The notes under the pieces were generated by a model. That model was not told the DNA's origin. It saw only the letters and a list, made by a program, of their open reading frames with translations, and did not search any database. Shown here piece after piece: positions 24,253 through 34,030 of a stretch of DNA of 64,000 nucleotides; position 1 is the stretch's first letter, and each line of letters begins with the position of its first letter. The stretch comes from Corbicula japonica (taxonomy: Eukaryota > Mollusca > Bivalvia > Venerida > Cyrenidae), in contig JAZAYU010000217.1 in assembly GCA_038501625.1 (NCBI GenBank), positions 295,001 to 359,000 on the forward strand, read 5' to 3'. Made by a program: the position numbers and the translations under genes.

Positions 24253-24564
24253 ATGTTGTCTTCATCTCGACTTTATTGTATTTTATTGATAGGACTGTTG
24301 GCAGTGTTGGCGGTAGCAGTTGTTTTGACTGCTGTGGCTGTGACTCAACACCATATTCTCGACAGCGCAAGGACTCGCGACAGTGACACGTGCAAGCTGG
24401 ATGCCGACCATCTCCGAGAATCACTCGCGAACATATGTGACAGTGGGAATTCTCGTCTGTTGTTGTCTGTGAAATATGGACAAAATGCTTTAACTTGTGG
24501 ACAAACTTCTACAAAAGAAGAATCTAGCAGTAAACCTGGTGTTAAGTTGAATAGTGCGGAAAGG
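24253..24564 (+). CDS. PEBP gene exon 1 (residues 1-104)
   Basis: Encodes the hydrophobic leader and the first strands (LLLSVKYGQNALTCGQ). The donor is AAGG|GTAATT at 24565, phase 0. The frame runs on into the intron to a stop at 24597, which makes the exon look longer than it is. Confidence 0.85.
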
Positions 24565-27500
24565 GTAATTATACTTTTATTTCTTATCGTATTTTGATAA
24601 TATTGGAACAGAAAACGTAGAAAAGCTGACGTCAATTGTTGAAATGACGTTTTAAACGAAATGATAAAGAGTATATTTGTTATTACCAGTGTAAGATAGA
24701 AATCTATTTCACCGAATGAGCTCCGAAAATACATAATTCCAGAGTTCACGAGTGATATCGAGTTGCGCTCAACTCGGGGCTAGGCGGGGTAGGCGGTAAT
24801 AAGCATTTCCATTGCTGCCCATTAACAGGCTCAATCAAACCGAGCCTGCAATATTTTCATATTTGTCGTTCTAAACGTTCTCATTCGGAATGTTATGTGC
24901 GTTTGGGTACCAACGTAAAAAACAGTGAAAATAAAAATGATATGCCACTGTTTGTAAACAGTGAAATACCACTTTTATTTCACCGGGAAAATTCTATATT
25001 CCACTGGAAAGTATAAAATAAAATGTGGCTTCTGTTTCGTATCTTAATTACGTCAAAGGAAAAGTCTTCAAAAATTGGACGTAGATCATTGATATGATTT
25101 GAGAAATTAACGCAGCCGACGCTTTTTATTTTCAAACTATTATCATATATTCGCCGTATTTTCATATTGCCCTTGTTAAGTTTATGAATAAAAAGAAACT
25201 AAGCTAGGATTTCAGTTTGAAGGTCTTTAAAATTTAATCCCATTTGATCTGCTCGGTTTTGCCGTCATTACATGCGCTGTTACATTTGTATATAGTCCCC
25301 AAACCTCTTCAAAGAACTTGTTTTACTGCATCTTTATATTTACAAGTTGCCATAAAATCGTTAAAATCTGTTGTTTATTATTTATTCATGTACATTTTTT
25401 GACAAGATCGATCACACTTATCAATAATTCGTTAACATCTGTTGCAAAAGGCAGAGGCAGGTTTACTGTATCAGTTTACCAGTTGTAAAATGCACTGTGA
25501 AGAGATTAAGTGCAAAATTCAATATAATATTATTTACACTAATCTTGAACTTCGCTATGATAAAAGAATTGTAAAAAACCAAAGCCGCACAGTTGTGCAC
25601 AATGTTTTGTCTTGTGACGTAGAAAGCATGCACATTTTATCATATGTCAAGTTGCTGCGAAAAGGGGTTCCATCATTCGCTTTTTAGTCAGTGGCTGTTC
25701 CAGCAGCCATTCAAAAGGCCGTGATGTCACAAGTATTCAAGGATTGAATCGATATTTAATGATTTTCATTTGGGTATAGAAAACATTTGGCTTGTTTAAA
25801 GTGTGTGAAGCCCTAAACACGAAGGGCATCACTCTTACTTAAAACAATTTGTTTTTCATATCCAAATGAAAACCACTAAATATCGATTAAATCCTTATAT
25901 TTGCACACGTTGAAAACAAAGTGAATGACGGCATGCTTTTTCGCAGCAGCTCGTGGCAAAACGTGCCTGTTCGTCGTCATCTCAGGCAAAATGTACTGTG
26001 CACAGTTCAATCAATTGTGATCTGTAACTATTTTAGACAGTCATTAGGGGTACCATTATCGTAAAGTGTCTCCAAAATTATAAACATGTCATATCAGAGG
26101 AATTGAATGAAATACCACCACATGAATCACACGTATCTTTTGTAAAAAATAGCATTTCTGACGTGTCAACAGACTCAACAGTCTTGTTTTATAATGCTGT
26201 TTACACATGGACATTTCCTTGAATATAACGATAATTTCTGCGATTATCATATAAACGACTATCAGATTGGATCAGAAGGCTGTTGGTAAAACACGTTTAA
26301 GTAACTCGTCGCCAGATCCTGGTAACGGGTTTCGGGAGACAATTTTAAACAGTTTGATTCGGTATAACATTGCTCCTTTATCTTATTATGAATTCCTAAT
26401 TGTTCCGTTCTTAATATTATTTTTTTCAAGGATGCAAAATATACATTGTTGATGCTTGATCCGGATGCACCCGGCCACAGCTTAGATACTCTTACATTCT
26501 GGTTACACTGGGCTGTAACTGATATTAAGGTAAGTAAATATATTTACATTCCTATTGAATTCTTCCTTTAAAAAAATCGGTTCATTTTGCATGAACTGCA
26601 TGACCCGTAATGACGTCAGTAACGTCATGGCTGTTACTATTGAAAACTCCCACGTACTACTCCCCCTTTTCACTTAATACTAATTTTTGAAAGCGTTCGA
26701 CTTAAGTTTATTTAAAGAAAAAAAATGAATAAAATGTAAATATAAGTAATGATTCTTATTTTGGTGCGGTTCATGCAGATTGGACGTGCACGCGAGAGCT
26801 GGCAAATTTACCAAAAAGCGCTAGCGCGCTTTATGGATTTGCCAGCTCTCGCGTGCACGTTCAATCTGCATGAACCGCACCAAAATAAGAATCATTCCTT
26901 ACATAACTACAGTCAAACCTGTCTTCACAGACCACTCAGGGAAATGCCGCAAAAGTGGTCTTCTAAGGCAGTGCCCAAGGTTATAAAGCTGAGCATGGAA
27001 ACCAGTCTCAAATCTCAAGCATCTGATTGGCTGAAATGGCGACTGGTCGCCATTTCAGCCAATCAGATGCTTGAGATTTGAGACTGGTTTCCAATCTCAG
27101 CTTTATAACCTTCAGCCCAGGTAGTCCTTGTGAAAATATGATTTTGGCTTTAGATTATCACCAGGACAACTTTAATTTTGCCTTAATCTAACAGGCGGTC
27201 TTAGTTTGTCACATTTTATATGACATTTACAGGTGGTCTTTAGCATAAATCTTATTTGCACTAAAATTACATTCCATTAATGTCTTTTGGTTGAGGTTTA
27301 AAGTTCGCATGTAAGTTTCTGTCTTCTTTATTAATTTAACAAGATTAGAAAATAGGTAAAATCATTTCACATACTATTATAAAAAGTGATTAGAAGTTAA
27401 GGGTCTTGGGCGGCGGTAGGTGAGTTGTAGAACTGGTGCGAGGTTTGGGCGTCTGGGGGGATTTCTCCGTAATGAATTAACGATTCATTCATGTACACGA

Positions 27501-29618
27501 CAATTGGTGATACTCGGTCTTTACTTTCAATTGAAAGACTGAATGATTATGACTGAATTAATGGCAAATGCGAATATCATAAGACATATAATGGTTCCAT
27601 ACATAGATAGTTATTTTTTGTTTTGCCAATCAATGATTTTTTCACAACTCCAATATACCATTCAAATTTAAGCATAAACCCATTAACAAAATGAAATAAT
27701 TATTCTTAAAACAATTAAATAAAGGAAATAAAAAGAAATAAAACTAATAACTGAAATTGAATTAAAAAATTATCAGTATTTTCCCCGAAGCACAGACAAA
27801 AGTAGACAACAGGCAACAGATGTATTGACAACATGGTAGTGTTTCACTTTCGCCTTAGAATGCGGTAAATTTCGTCGAAAATGGTGAACTTATAAAATAT
27901 TTACAAGGCTTCAAGGATTTGAATGTTCAATCGATGGGTTTTATGCTTACCATAATACCAAAAATGACGTCAAAAACCACGTGGTTTGGCCACCTTGTGT
28001 ACGTTCATTGAATTGTAATTGATTTTCATGCAAATTATATGTTCTTTCAGGGAATAGCCCTTGACAATGGTATTGTGGAAGGAAATAATTTAATGGGTAT
28101 GTTGTCATATTATAAAGTATCTTTTCATTACTGAGAAGTGTCCTCGTTTGTTGTGTTTATGTTTCGTACAATATGTATATGAAACAAATTCATTTTGTAT
28201 TTAAGTTGCACATAAACTATTTAAAAATGTTTCACTGTGCTTTGGCCAAGTGCATGTATATTTTGTCGATTTGCTACATGTAATAAAGTTTGATGTTGCT
28301 TTGTTTTGAACATATCAATGCAATTTTTAGAAGCGATAATTTACCCATTTGGCAGTACCGGTCAGCTTTGAGATTGAACAATGCATTCATATCGCATTAA
28401 ACTAAAAAAGCTAACTATTCTATTATCATTGTTCATTTGTCAGAATTTTCATTTTTCATCTTGTTCTTGCCGTCGTGAATTTTCGTATTTGTTTCGTGAT
28501 TTTTTGGATTTCGTCGTGGTCTTTCGGGTTACGTCGTGATCGTTTGGGTTACGTCGTGGTCTTTCTGGTTACGTAGTGATCTTTCGGGTTATGTCGTGGT
28601 CTTTCGGGTTACGTCGTGATCTTTCGGGTTACGTCGTGATCTTTCGGTTTTAAATCGAGGTGCTCTTGTCCTCAACAGCTCGTGGAATACATATCTTTTT
28701 GGACAGACTGTCATTAGCTGCTCTTATATGTTTTTGAATGATTAAGCATGAAACACTTGTAATTTAAATACCTAAATTATTATGAGTTTCTATAAAAATG
28801 AATAAGACTGAGGCGGGAAGGCTCTTCGCGTTTATAAAGTAAATGAATATAAACGAAGCGAAATTCGTGATCTGATAAGCAGTTGAAGGTTAAAGCCCTG
28901 CCCATGCGTCACATTACAAAATTTATTTGATTTATATTATATTCCATAATTTGCATGTATGTTTCAAACTTTAATAAAAGTTTTGATAGGAAGTGTATAT
29001 TGATTTATATTGTTTATTGATTTATTTTGACATTTTATAATTTTCGAAATTATATATCGATTTATTTTGACCTTGTTTTGTTATCGGAGGTGTATATTGA
29101 TATATTTTAATTAGTATATTGATCTATTTTGACATTTGTTCATTTTCGAAAGACAACATGGGTTTATTTTGACCATGGTGCATTCTCGAAAGTCTATATT
29201 GATTTATATTGTATATTGATTTAATTTGCCATTGTCGCGGTCTGTAATTAATGAACAGAAAAATAACACGATTAAACAATGGAAACCAGTCTCAAATCTC
29301 AAGCATCTTATTGGCTGAAATTGTTTCAAGCCTAAATTTCAGCCAATCAGAAGCTTGAGATTTGAGACTGGTCTCATATTTCAGTTGAATAATCCTGAGC
29401 TCCGATTTTTTATAATTGTAGAATACGCGGGACCTACGCCACCTAAGGGTTCCGGAAACCACCGGTACCAGATCATTGTGTTCGAATCTACAAACAGCGA
29501 GGGCGTACAGCTACCTTCAAATGTCCGAGGGCAGTTTAACCTGGCAAATTTTGTACATAGCAACAACCTTTGCAACATTGTGGGGTTATTTCAGTTTATA
29601 GTTCCTGCAAAAACATAA
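24253..29618 (+). CDS. PEBP-family protein with N-terminal signal/anchor, four exons
   Basis: Exons 24253-24564, 26431-26529, 28051-28096 and 29422-29618 join in phase to 654 nt (217 residues plus TAA). Residues about 8-31 are strongly hydrophobic (CILLIGLLAVLAVAVVLTAV), a signal peptide or type II anchor. Residues about 71-200 carry the PEBP fold landmarks: VKYG and TCGQ, DPDAPG at 114-119, a LHWAV strand, then GPTPPKGSGNHRY. In the family these residues line the anionic (phosphate) ligand pocket; members bind phospholipids or regulate kinases and proteases. The C-terminus is short: after RGQFNLANF it ends GLFQFIVPAKT without the usual final helix. The ATG at 24253 is chosen because it gives the hydrophobic leader. 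A TATA-like TTATATAT at 24101 is a weak promoter candidate. No orthologue name is claimed. Confidence 0.88.
25590..26040. repeat. Dispersed repeat family F, palindromic copy in PEBP intron 1
   Basis: Two inverted half-copies meet near 25820-25850. The left half has TCATTCGCTTTTTAGTCAGT and AAGGATTGAATCGATATTTA; the right half has TATCGATTAAATCCTTATAT and GTGAATGACGGCATGCTTTT. The other copies show only one long half plus a short hairpin, so this may be the more complete structure. Confidence 0.7.
26431..26529 (+). CDS. PEBP gene exon 2 (residues 105-137)
   Basis: Acceptor TTTTTTCAAG|GATGC, donor ATTAAG|GTAAGT, phase 0 at both ends. Encodes DAKYTLLMLDPDAPG and FWLHWAVTDIK, the DPDAP loop and the conserved HW strand of the PEBP pocket. 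Confidence 0.92.
26748..26896. repeat. Long near-perfect palindrome in PEBP intron 2
   Basis: Arms of about 68-74 bp read AATGATTCTTATTTTGGTGC, then GGTTCATGCAG, then CGTGCACGCGAGAGCTGGCA; the right arm is the reverse complement with about one mismatch over the outer 60 bp. The centre is AGCGCTAGCGCGCT. If transcribed it would form a long hairpin. No other copy was seen in the window. Confidence 0.9.
26977..27112. repeat. Foldback element, family P, best copy (PEBP intron 2)
   Basis: 67-bp arms (26977-27043 and 27046-27112) are separated by 2 bp with about three mismatches. The outer end is AAGGTTATAAAGCTGAG; the inner end is ATTGGCTGAAATGGCGAC. It sits 80 bp from the unrelated palindrome at 26748-26896, inside a region resembling the ends of the 61586-61764 MITE (CAAACCTGTCTTCACAGACC). 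Confidence 0.92.
28051..28096 (+). CDS. PEBP gene exon 3 (residues 138-152, plus first base of 153)
   Basis: A 46-bp exon with acceptor TTCTTTCAG|GGAATAGCC and donor ATGG|GTATGT. Encodes GIALDNGIVEGNNLM, matching the variable loop between the HW strand and the GPxPPKG motif in PEBPs. It leaves one base (G) that completes GAA with exon 4. Confidence 0.85.
28511..28655 (+). repeat. 20-bp minisatellite in PEBP intron 3, about 7 copies
   Basis: The unit is GGGTTACGTCGTGATCTTTC, with GTGGT/GTGAT and TTCGG/TTTGG variants. Confidence 0.93.
28985..29230 (+). repeat. Degenerate TATTGATTTATTTTGAC repeats
   Basis: At least six diverged repeats of a TATATTGATTTATTTTGACC-like block, alternating with CATTTTCGAAA-like blocks. 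An old tandem array in intron 3. Confidence 0.7.
29279..29386. repeat. Foldback element, family P, next to the PEBP exon 4 acceptor
   Basis: Arms GGAAACCAGTCTCAAATCTC / GAGATTTGAGACTGGTCTCA with ATTGGCTGAAATT inside. Its right end lies about 35 bp upstream of the exon 4 acceptor (29420-29421), so it overlaps the region where branch point and polypyrimidine tract normally lie. Confidence 0.85.
29422..29618 (+). CDS. PEBP gene exon 4 (residues 153-217) and stop
   Basis: Acceptor TATAATTGTAG|AATACG. Encodes EYAGPTPPKGSGNHRYQIIV, the family signature, then a strand pair and a truncated C-terminal tail ending VPAKT and TAA. An ATG in the same frame just upstream of the acceptor is intronic. Confidence 0.9.
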
Positions 29619-29661
29619 ATTTCAGAATGCATTTTGGCAGTGACATTGGCATGTATAATGA

Positions 29662-29667
29662 AATAAA
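29662..29667 (+). promoter_or_regulatory. AATAAA polyadenylation signal of the PEBP gene
   Basis: The hexamer lies 44 bp after the TAA stop codon and is followed by T/GT-rich sequence (TTTTTACGTGTGTGTG). Confidence 0.65.
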
Positions 29668-31108
29668 TCTTTTTACGTGTGTGTGATTTTGATGGAACAA
29701 ATCCGGCCGGACTGAACTTTTTTGGGGTGATCACAAATATTGTCCCATGCCCCAAACTGTTCCACAACGCCGGAATTTTCCTCTATCCGAATGGACCAAG
29801 CATTTGTGTTATTTTTCATGAATTATTTTTCAGTATTTTGTTTTCATAATTCTTTGTTTGCTGTGGAGTTTGGATTCCCCTTTTAATGTTATATTTTATG
29901 TTGGCATAGAAAATGACATTTAACAATAACTTTACTTTTTTATTCCTGGCTGTTCAATACGTCACAGCACAGATAACATCCATCATTTTAAGAAGTTACT
30001 TGTTTTTTTTTTTGAACGGGCGTTATTTAATGAGCTGGTCATTTTGCTTTTTGGGGGCATAAGATTTATGGTGTGGTATGAATGAGACATAATATTATTT
30101 AGTAACTTGCATGCTTTTAGTGACACACTTCTAGCAACGTTTTGTCTGGATATGCTATCCTGATTGTAACATTACAAGTGTTGACGAATTTGGAGTTCAC
30201 ACAGAATTTCAAAAAATCAATGCACCGGTTTCAAAGTGTCGGATCTCGGTAACGTACAGAAGCATGAGATGCGGGATCGTTGTGCATTTAGTTGTCGGTG
30301 TAAGAAGACAAAAACAAATTTCAGTAATAAAGACTTGCTTTTATTCTGTACAGTGCTAGTGGCACTTCGGAAAATAATAATTATTTGAACAGATCTGTGG
30401 AATCACTGGTTTCGCTGAGGTCAACGCGCATGCGTATAGACACGTTTCAAAATTCTTAGAAAAAAAAACAACAACAAGTGGTTGTCTTCGCGAATGTAAC
30501 ATAGTCAACATTAGCAAACATATACCTCACGAAATTAAATGATACCACACTTTTACATTGAGATAACAATAACACTACATGTACATATAAAATAAGAGAT
30601 TCAATAAAATCAGAGAATGTTGGTGTTTGATAAATGTCACACAATATATCACATAAAACAATGAGGTTTATATATAAATGGCTTAAAACACACTTGAATT
30701 GAATTTTCTTTTTTAACTTGGACCCTAATAAGTAAGAATTATACAAAACTATATATTTAACATATTTAACAGATATTAAAAACTCAAATAGACTGTCATG
30801 TGATCAATATGATTAAATCACATGATGTCACGTGATAACTTGGATGTCATGTGGTCGCAATGTTATCTTACATGTAGCCGCTTCGTGGGAAAATGTGTAT
30901 TTTGTAACTTGACATCATTCCTTAAAATAACGTCACAACATTGTGGATTCGATTTTTCTTTTTAACAATTTTGGGGAAATCTGTTTACGGTCTTAATTTT
31001 GTCAATGTCAAAATCTTTCTTAAAATTTTTCATTCCATTCATAAACAACAACTGCTAAAATTTCAAATATGTTACCGAATACAGATTTTCCCGTGAGTGG
31101 CTTAACTT

Positions 31109-31373
31109 GGGCGTGTCGCGGGAAAAGGTGTCCTCAGACAGCTTAAAGTAAATTGTAAAATGACGTCTTAAAGTTCAGTAGACGACATTGTGTAATATGA
31201 ATTTTGCGGATAAATTAACATTAAGAAATCAATAATGCGTCATAAAATCACTTATTGTTTATGCCACTTTAAACTTATATTTTAATCTTATTAGTTATAA
31301 TTTCTTTTCAAATTTAGTAACATCCTTAATTTAAAAAATATCGCCGAACACATCTTTTCTCGTGACGTATCCC
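31109..31373. mobile_element. MITE family M copy (265 bp, diverged TIRs)
   Basis: Left end GGGCGTGTCGCGGGAAAAGG; right end is the inverse of GGGATACGTCACGAGAAAAG. Inside the left end are AAATGACGTC and GTTCAGTAGACGACATTGTG. The body is AT-rich and non-coding. Confidence 0.75.
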
Positions 31374-32047
31374 AATTGTTAACTGTATAGAAATTTTGAA
31401 ACTTGAACGCTATTCTAAAAAACAGTATATTACAAAAAATTAAACAAAACAAACGTTAAAAGAACCTTATATAGATACATTTAACATGCGAATATATATT
31501 TTGTCAAAGATAATAACTATTATATAAATTCAAATAGTCGGTGGCGAAATATATATTTGAGCAATTAATGAAGTAATTTATAAATGTAATGTATATGAAA
31601 AACAAATAATAAACCTGCATTCGTTTCATTTCTGTAATCAACTAGCATTTGGAGTAAATCACGTTTTTTTTTATTTATGCGTTATGGAAGAGAACCATCT
31701 TAATGCACTCATGACAACCTTCTTTGAAAATATTTACGATAAATAAGCCGCTCTAGTAATATTTGAAGCTGTCGAATCCAGGAAGATTTGTGTTTTAGCT
31801 TTCTTCGGGAAAGATATTTTTCTTACGGATCATAAAAGCTATTGTCTATTACAGAAATAAGGTCGTACGGAGGTTATATTACAAAATGTATCACTCGAAG
31901 AACGTTATAGTGCGATTATATTAACCTGCCCATTATGCATACATTACACAGTGGTTGAACGTGCTATTTTGAGACGGGGATATCCTTGCTATTTTGGACT
32001 GGTCTTTTGCATTTGTATGTATATCTTTAAAACTGCATTCACTTCCA

Positions 32048-32140
32048 CGTGCGTCGATAGCGCAGTTGGTAGGAAGGCAGAAAATAGCAAACAACATTTT
32101 TTTTGTTTGCCGCTTGGCGCGGGTTCGAGTCGTACTTGGA
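32048..32140 (+). ncRNA. tRNA-like (Pol III A/B-box) module, degenerate
   Basis: A-box-like TAGCGCAGTTGGTAGGAAGG and B-box-like GGGTTCGAGTCGTA with a long insert between. The acceptor and T stems do not pair properly, so this is a tRNA-derived relic rather than a working tRNA gene. Confidence 0.5.
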
Positions 32141-32455
32141 TCTTTAATATTTGCGTTTTATATTGTAGATGTTTATTGTTTATTTGTGTATTTTTTTTTA
32201 AATATTATGGGTTTTTGGGGCTTTATTGATTTATTTTTATGGACTTTTTATTCTAATATTGATATTTCCATGTCACAAATTATATCAGTACAAAATATTT
32301 TAAACATATCACAACAGTTCTGTTTCACTTGCGGTGTCAGTGCCACTGTCACTGTCGTCATCATCGCTGCTGTCATCGGCAAGATTGATCCCAAAGTTGT
32401 CCATATTAGCGTCAATCACTACATCTCTCGATTGGTAAAAAAGTATAAAACAAAA

Positions 32456-32521
32456 ATGGCTCTAGCAGGACTCGAACCACATACCTTTAGCGATTGAATG
32501 CTGCACTTTACCACTGAGCCA
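32456..32521 (-). ncRNA. tRNA-like (Pol III A/B-box) module, degenerate
   Basis: On the minus strand it reads TGGCTCAGTGGTAAAGTGC (A-box region, D stem partly formed), then GTGGTTCGAGTCCTGC (B-box). The anticodon and acceptor stems do not fold convincingly. Confidence 0.5.
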
Positions 32522-33929
32522 TTCCGCTTTCATACCTGCTTAGCGGAAAGAAGACACCTATATACTTCATGAATAATGGATTTCCCGTTGAGGTAATGAC
32601 GACTTTCACGCTTTGGTGATAAAGTTAAAAATATCACAACCAACCACCGAATAATGTATGCAAAATGGGCAGGATAATATAATCGCACTATACAACCTTA
32701 AAAACAATATCAAACAATACACAATAGATAAACATAATAGTTTTACACTCGCGTAAATATTGAAAATAAGCATATGCACAGAAAAATATTAATACCAACA
32801 AAAACAAAAACTATGTTTGCCATCGTTACATGTACATGTTCAGTAACACAATTTATTACGTATTTTTGTTTTAAACTCGCACATATTTGAACACAAAATA
32901 TCTTTGTTGCTGTACATGTTTCATGAGTATTCTTAAATCACACGTTTGGATTCTACCTCGTTTATAATAAATTCACAAACAAATAATCTTCCAAATAGGG
33001 AGGTCAGTTAGAACTCTATTTAAAATTATCACTCTTTATGTCCGAATTTTAGTACGCTTGTTCTTTTTCAAGAAAAATACAGATTTTTTTTATTTAGGTG
33101 ATAAAACCTGTAAAAACAAACGATCATTGCAAAGCATTACTAGCACAGGTTGTCTTCAACATTTGTTAAAAGCACTTAAAATAAGTTGGTGTTTATTTAA
33201 AGATTTTGTATATATCGGTTTTGATTCGAAAATATTTTCTGATATACAGGTATAACAGAGTTCGAGTCATTTCACAATGGTAGCATGGTATATAAAAATG
33301 ACAGAAAAATGACGTGTTTGAAAGAAGTGCCTTGTGATATAAGTTATTCACAATAAAATTTAAATAACCTAACTACAAACACTTGTAAAAATAATATTAC
33401 AGTTACAATCAAGTGATATTACATTTGAGCGGCATGACGTCTATCACTCTCTATATATACATACATTTTGTACATGACGTCCGGGTAAAATACGAAACAA
33501 AAATAAACGAAATATTATTCCTCACGATGCTATTTAAACCAACGAAAACACGAAACAAAAATAGACGAAATTTTAGTCCTATCGGTGCTATTAAAAGCCT
33601 TATTTACGCTAAAAACAGAATGCCTCCACATCACACCACCTACTTGTTATAAATTCTTATACTAATCCACATTTGCACGTTTGAAATCGCCCTCCTAAAT
33701 TAGTCACAACTGCTAATGGGCTCGACTCATACAAATGTTAAGTATAACTATCTACATACAATAAAAAAGTCATTGCCTGGAAGCAGCTGCATCGAAAATA
33801 TGTTTATACGTTTTACCGCACGCAAACTGTGAGAAGCACCTAACTACTGTTTTTATCAAGCATTTATTAAGTCGGTTTTGTTTAACAGTTCAGAAGATAA
33901 GAGCAGTTACCTTACATGAAACACTGATT

Positions 33930-34030
33930 ACTTATCTGAAAAAATAACATATCCGAAACAATGACGTATCCGAAAAAATAATATATCCGAAACAGTGACG
34001 TATCCGAAACAATAACATATCCGAAATAAT
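33930..34030 (+). repeat. 17-bp tandem array, about 6 copies
   Basis: The unit is ACATATCCGAAACAATG with ACGTATCC variants. It lies just outside the 3' side of the alpha2delta gene. Confidence 0.88.

Larger units (their letters stand above)
31906..32692. mobile_element. 787-bp TIR element carrying two inward-facing tRNA-like modules
   Basis: 31906-31957 and 32641-32692 are 52-bp inverted repeats with about 46 matches, both starting TATAGTGCGATTATATTA and containing CCTGCCCATT and TGCATACATTA. Inside are a + strand tRNA-like module (about 32048-32140) and a - strand one (about 32456-32521), pointing toward each other. Open frames spanning it are short and unlike any transposase. It could be a MITE that captured tRNA-derived sequence, or an unfamiliar composite non-autonomous element. 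Confidence 0.8.

Noticed and set aside
31951..32497. Two overlapping plus-strand open frames (92 and 167 codons)
   Set aside because: They run through the tRNA-like modules and spacer of the TIR element and resemble no transposase.
32456..32521. Functional tRNA gene
   Set aside because: The A and B boxes are present but the anticodon, T and acceptor stems do not fold; treated as tRNA-derived.
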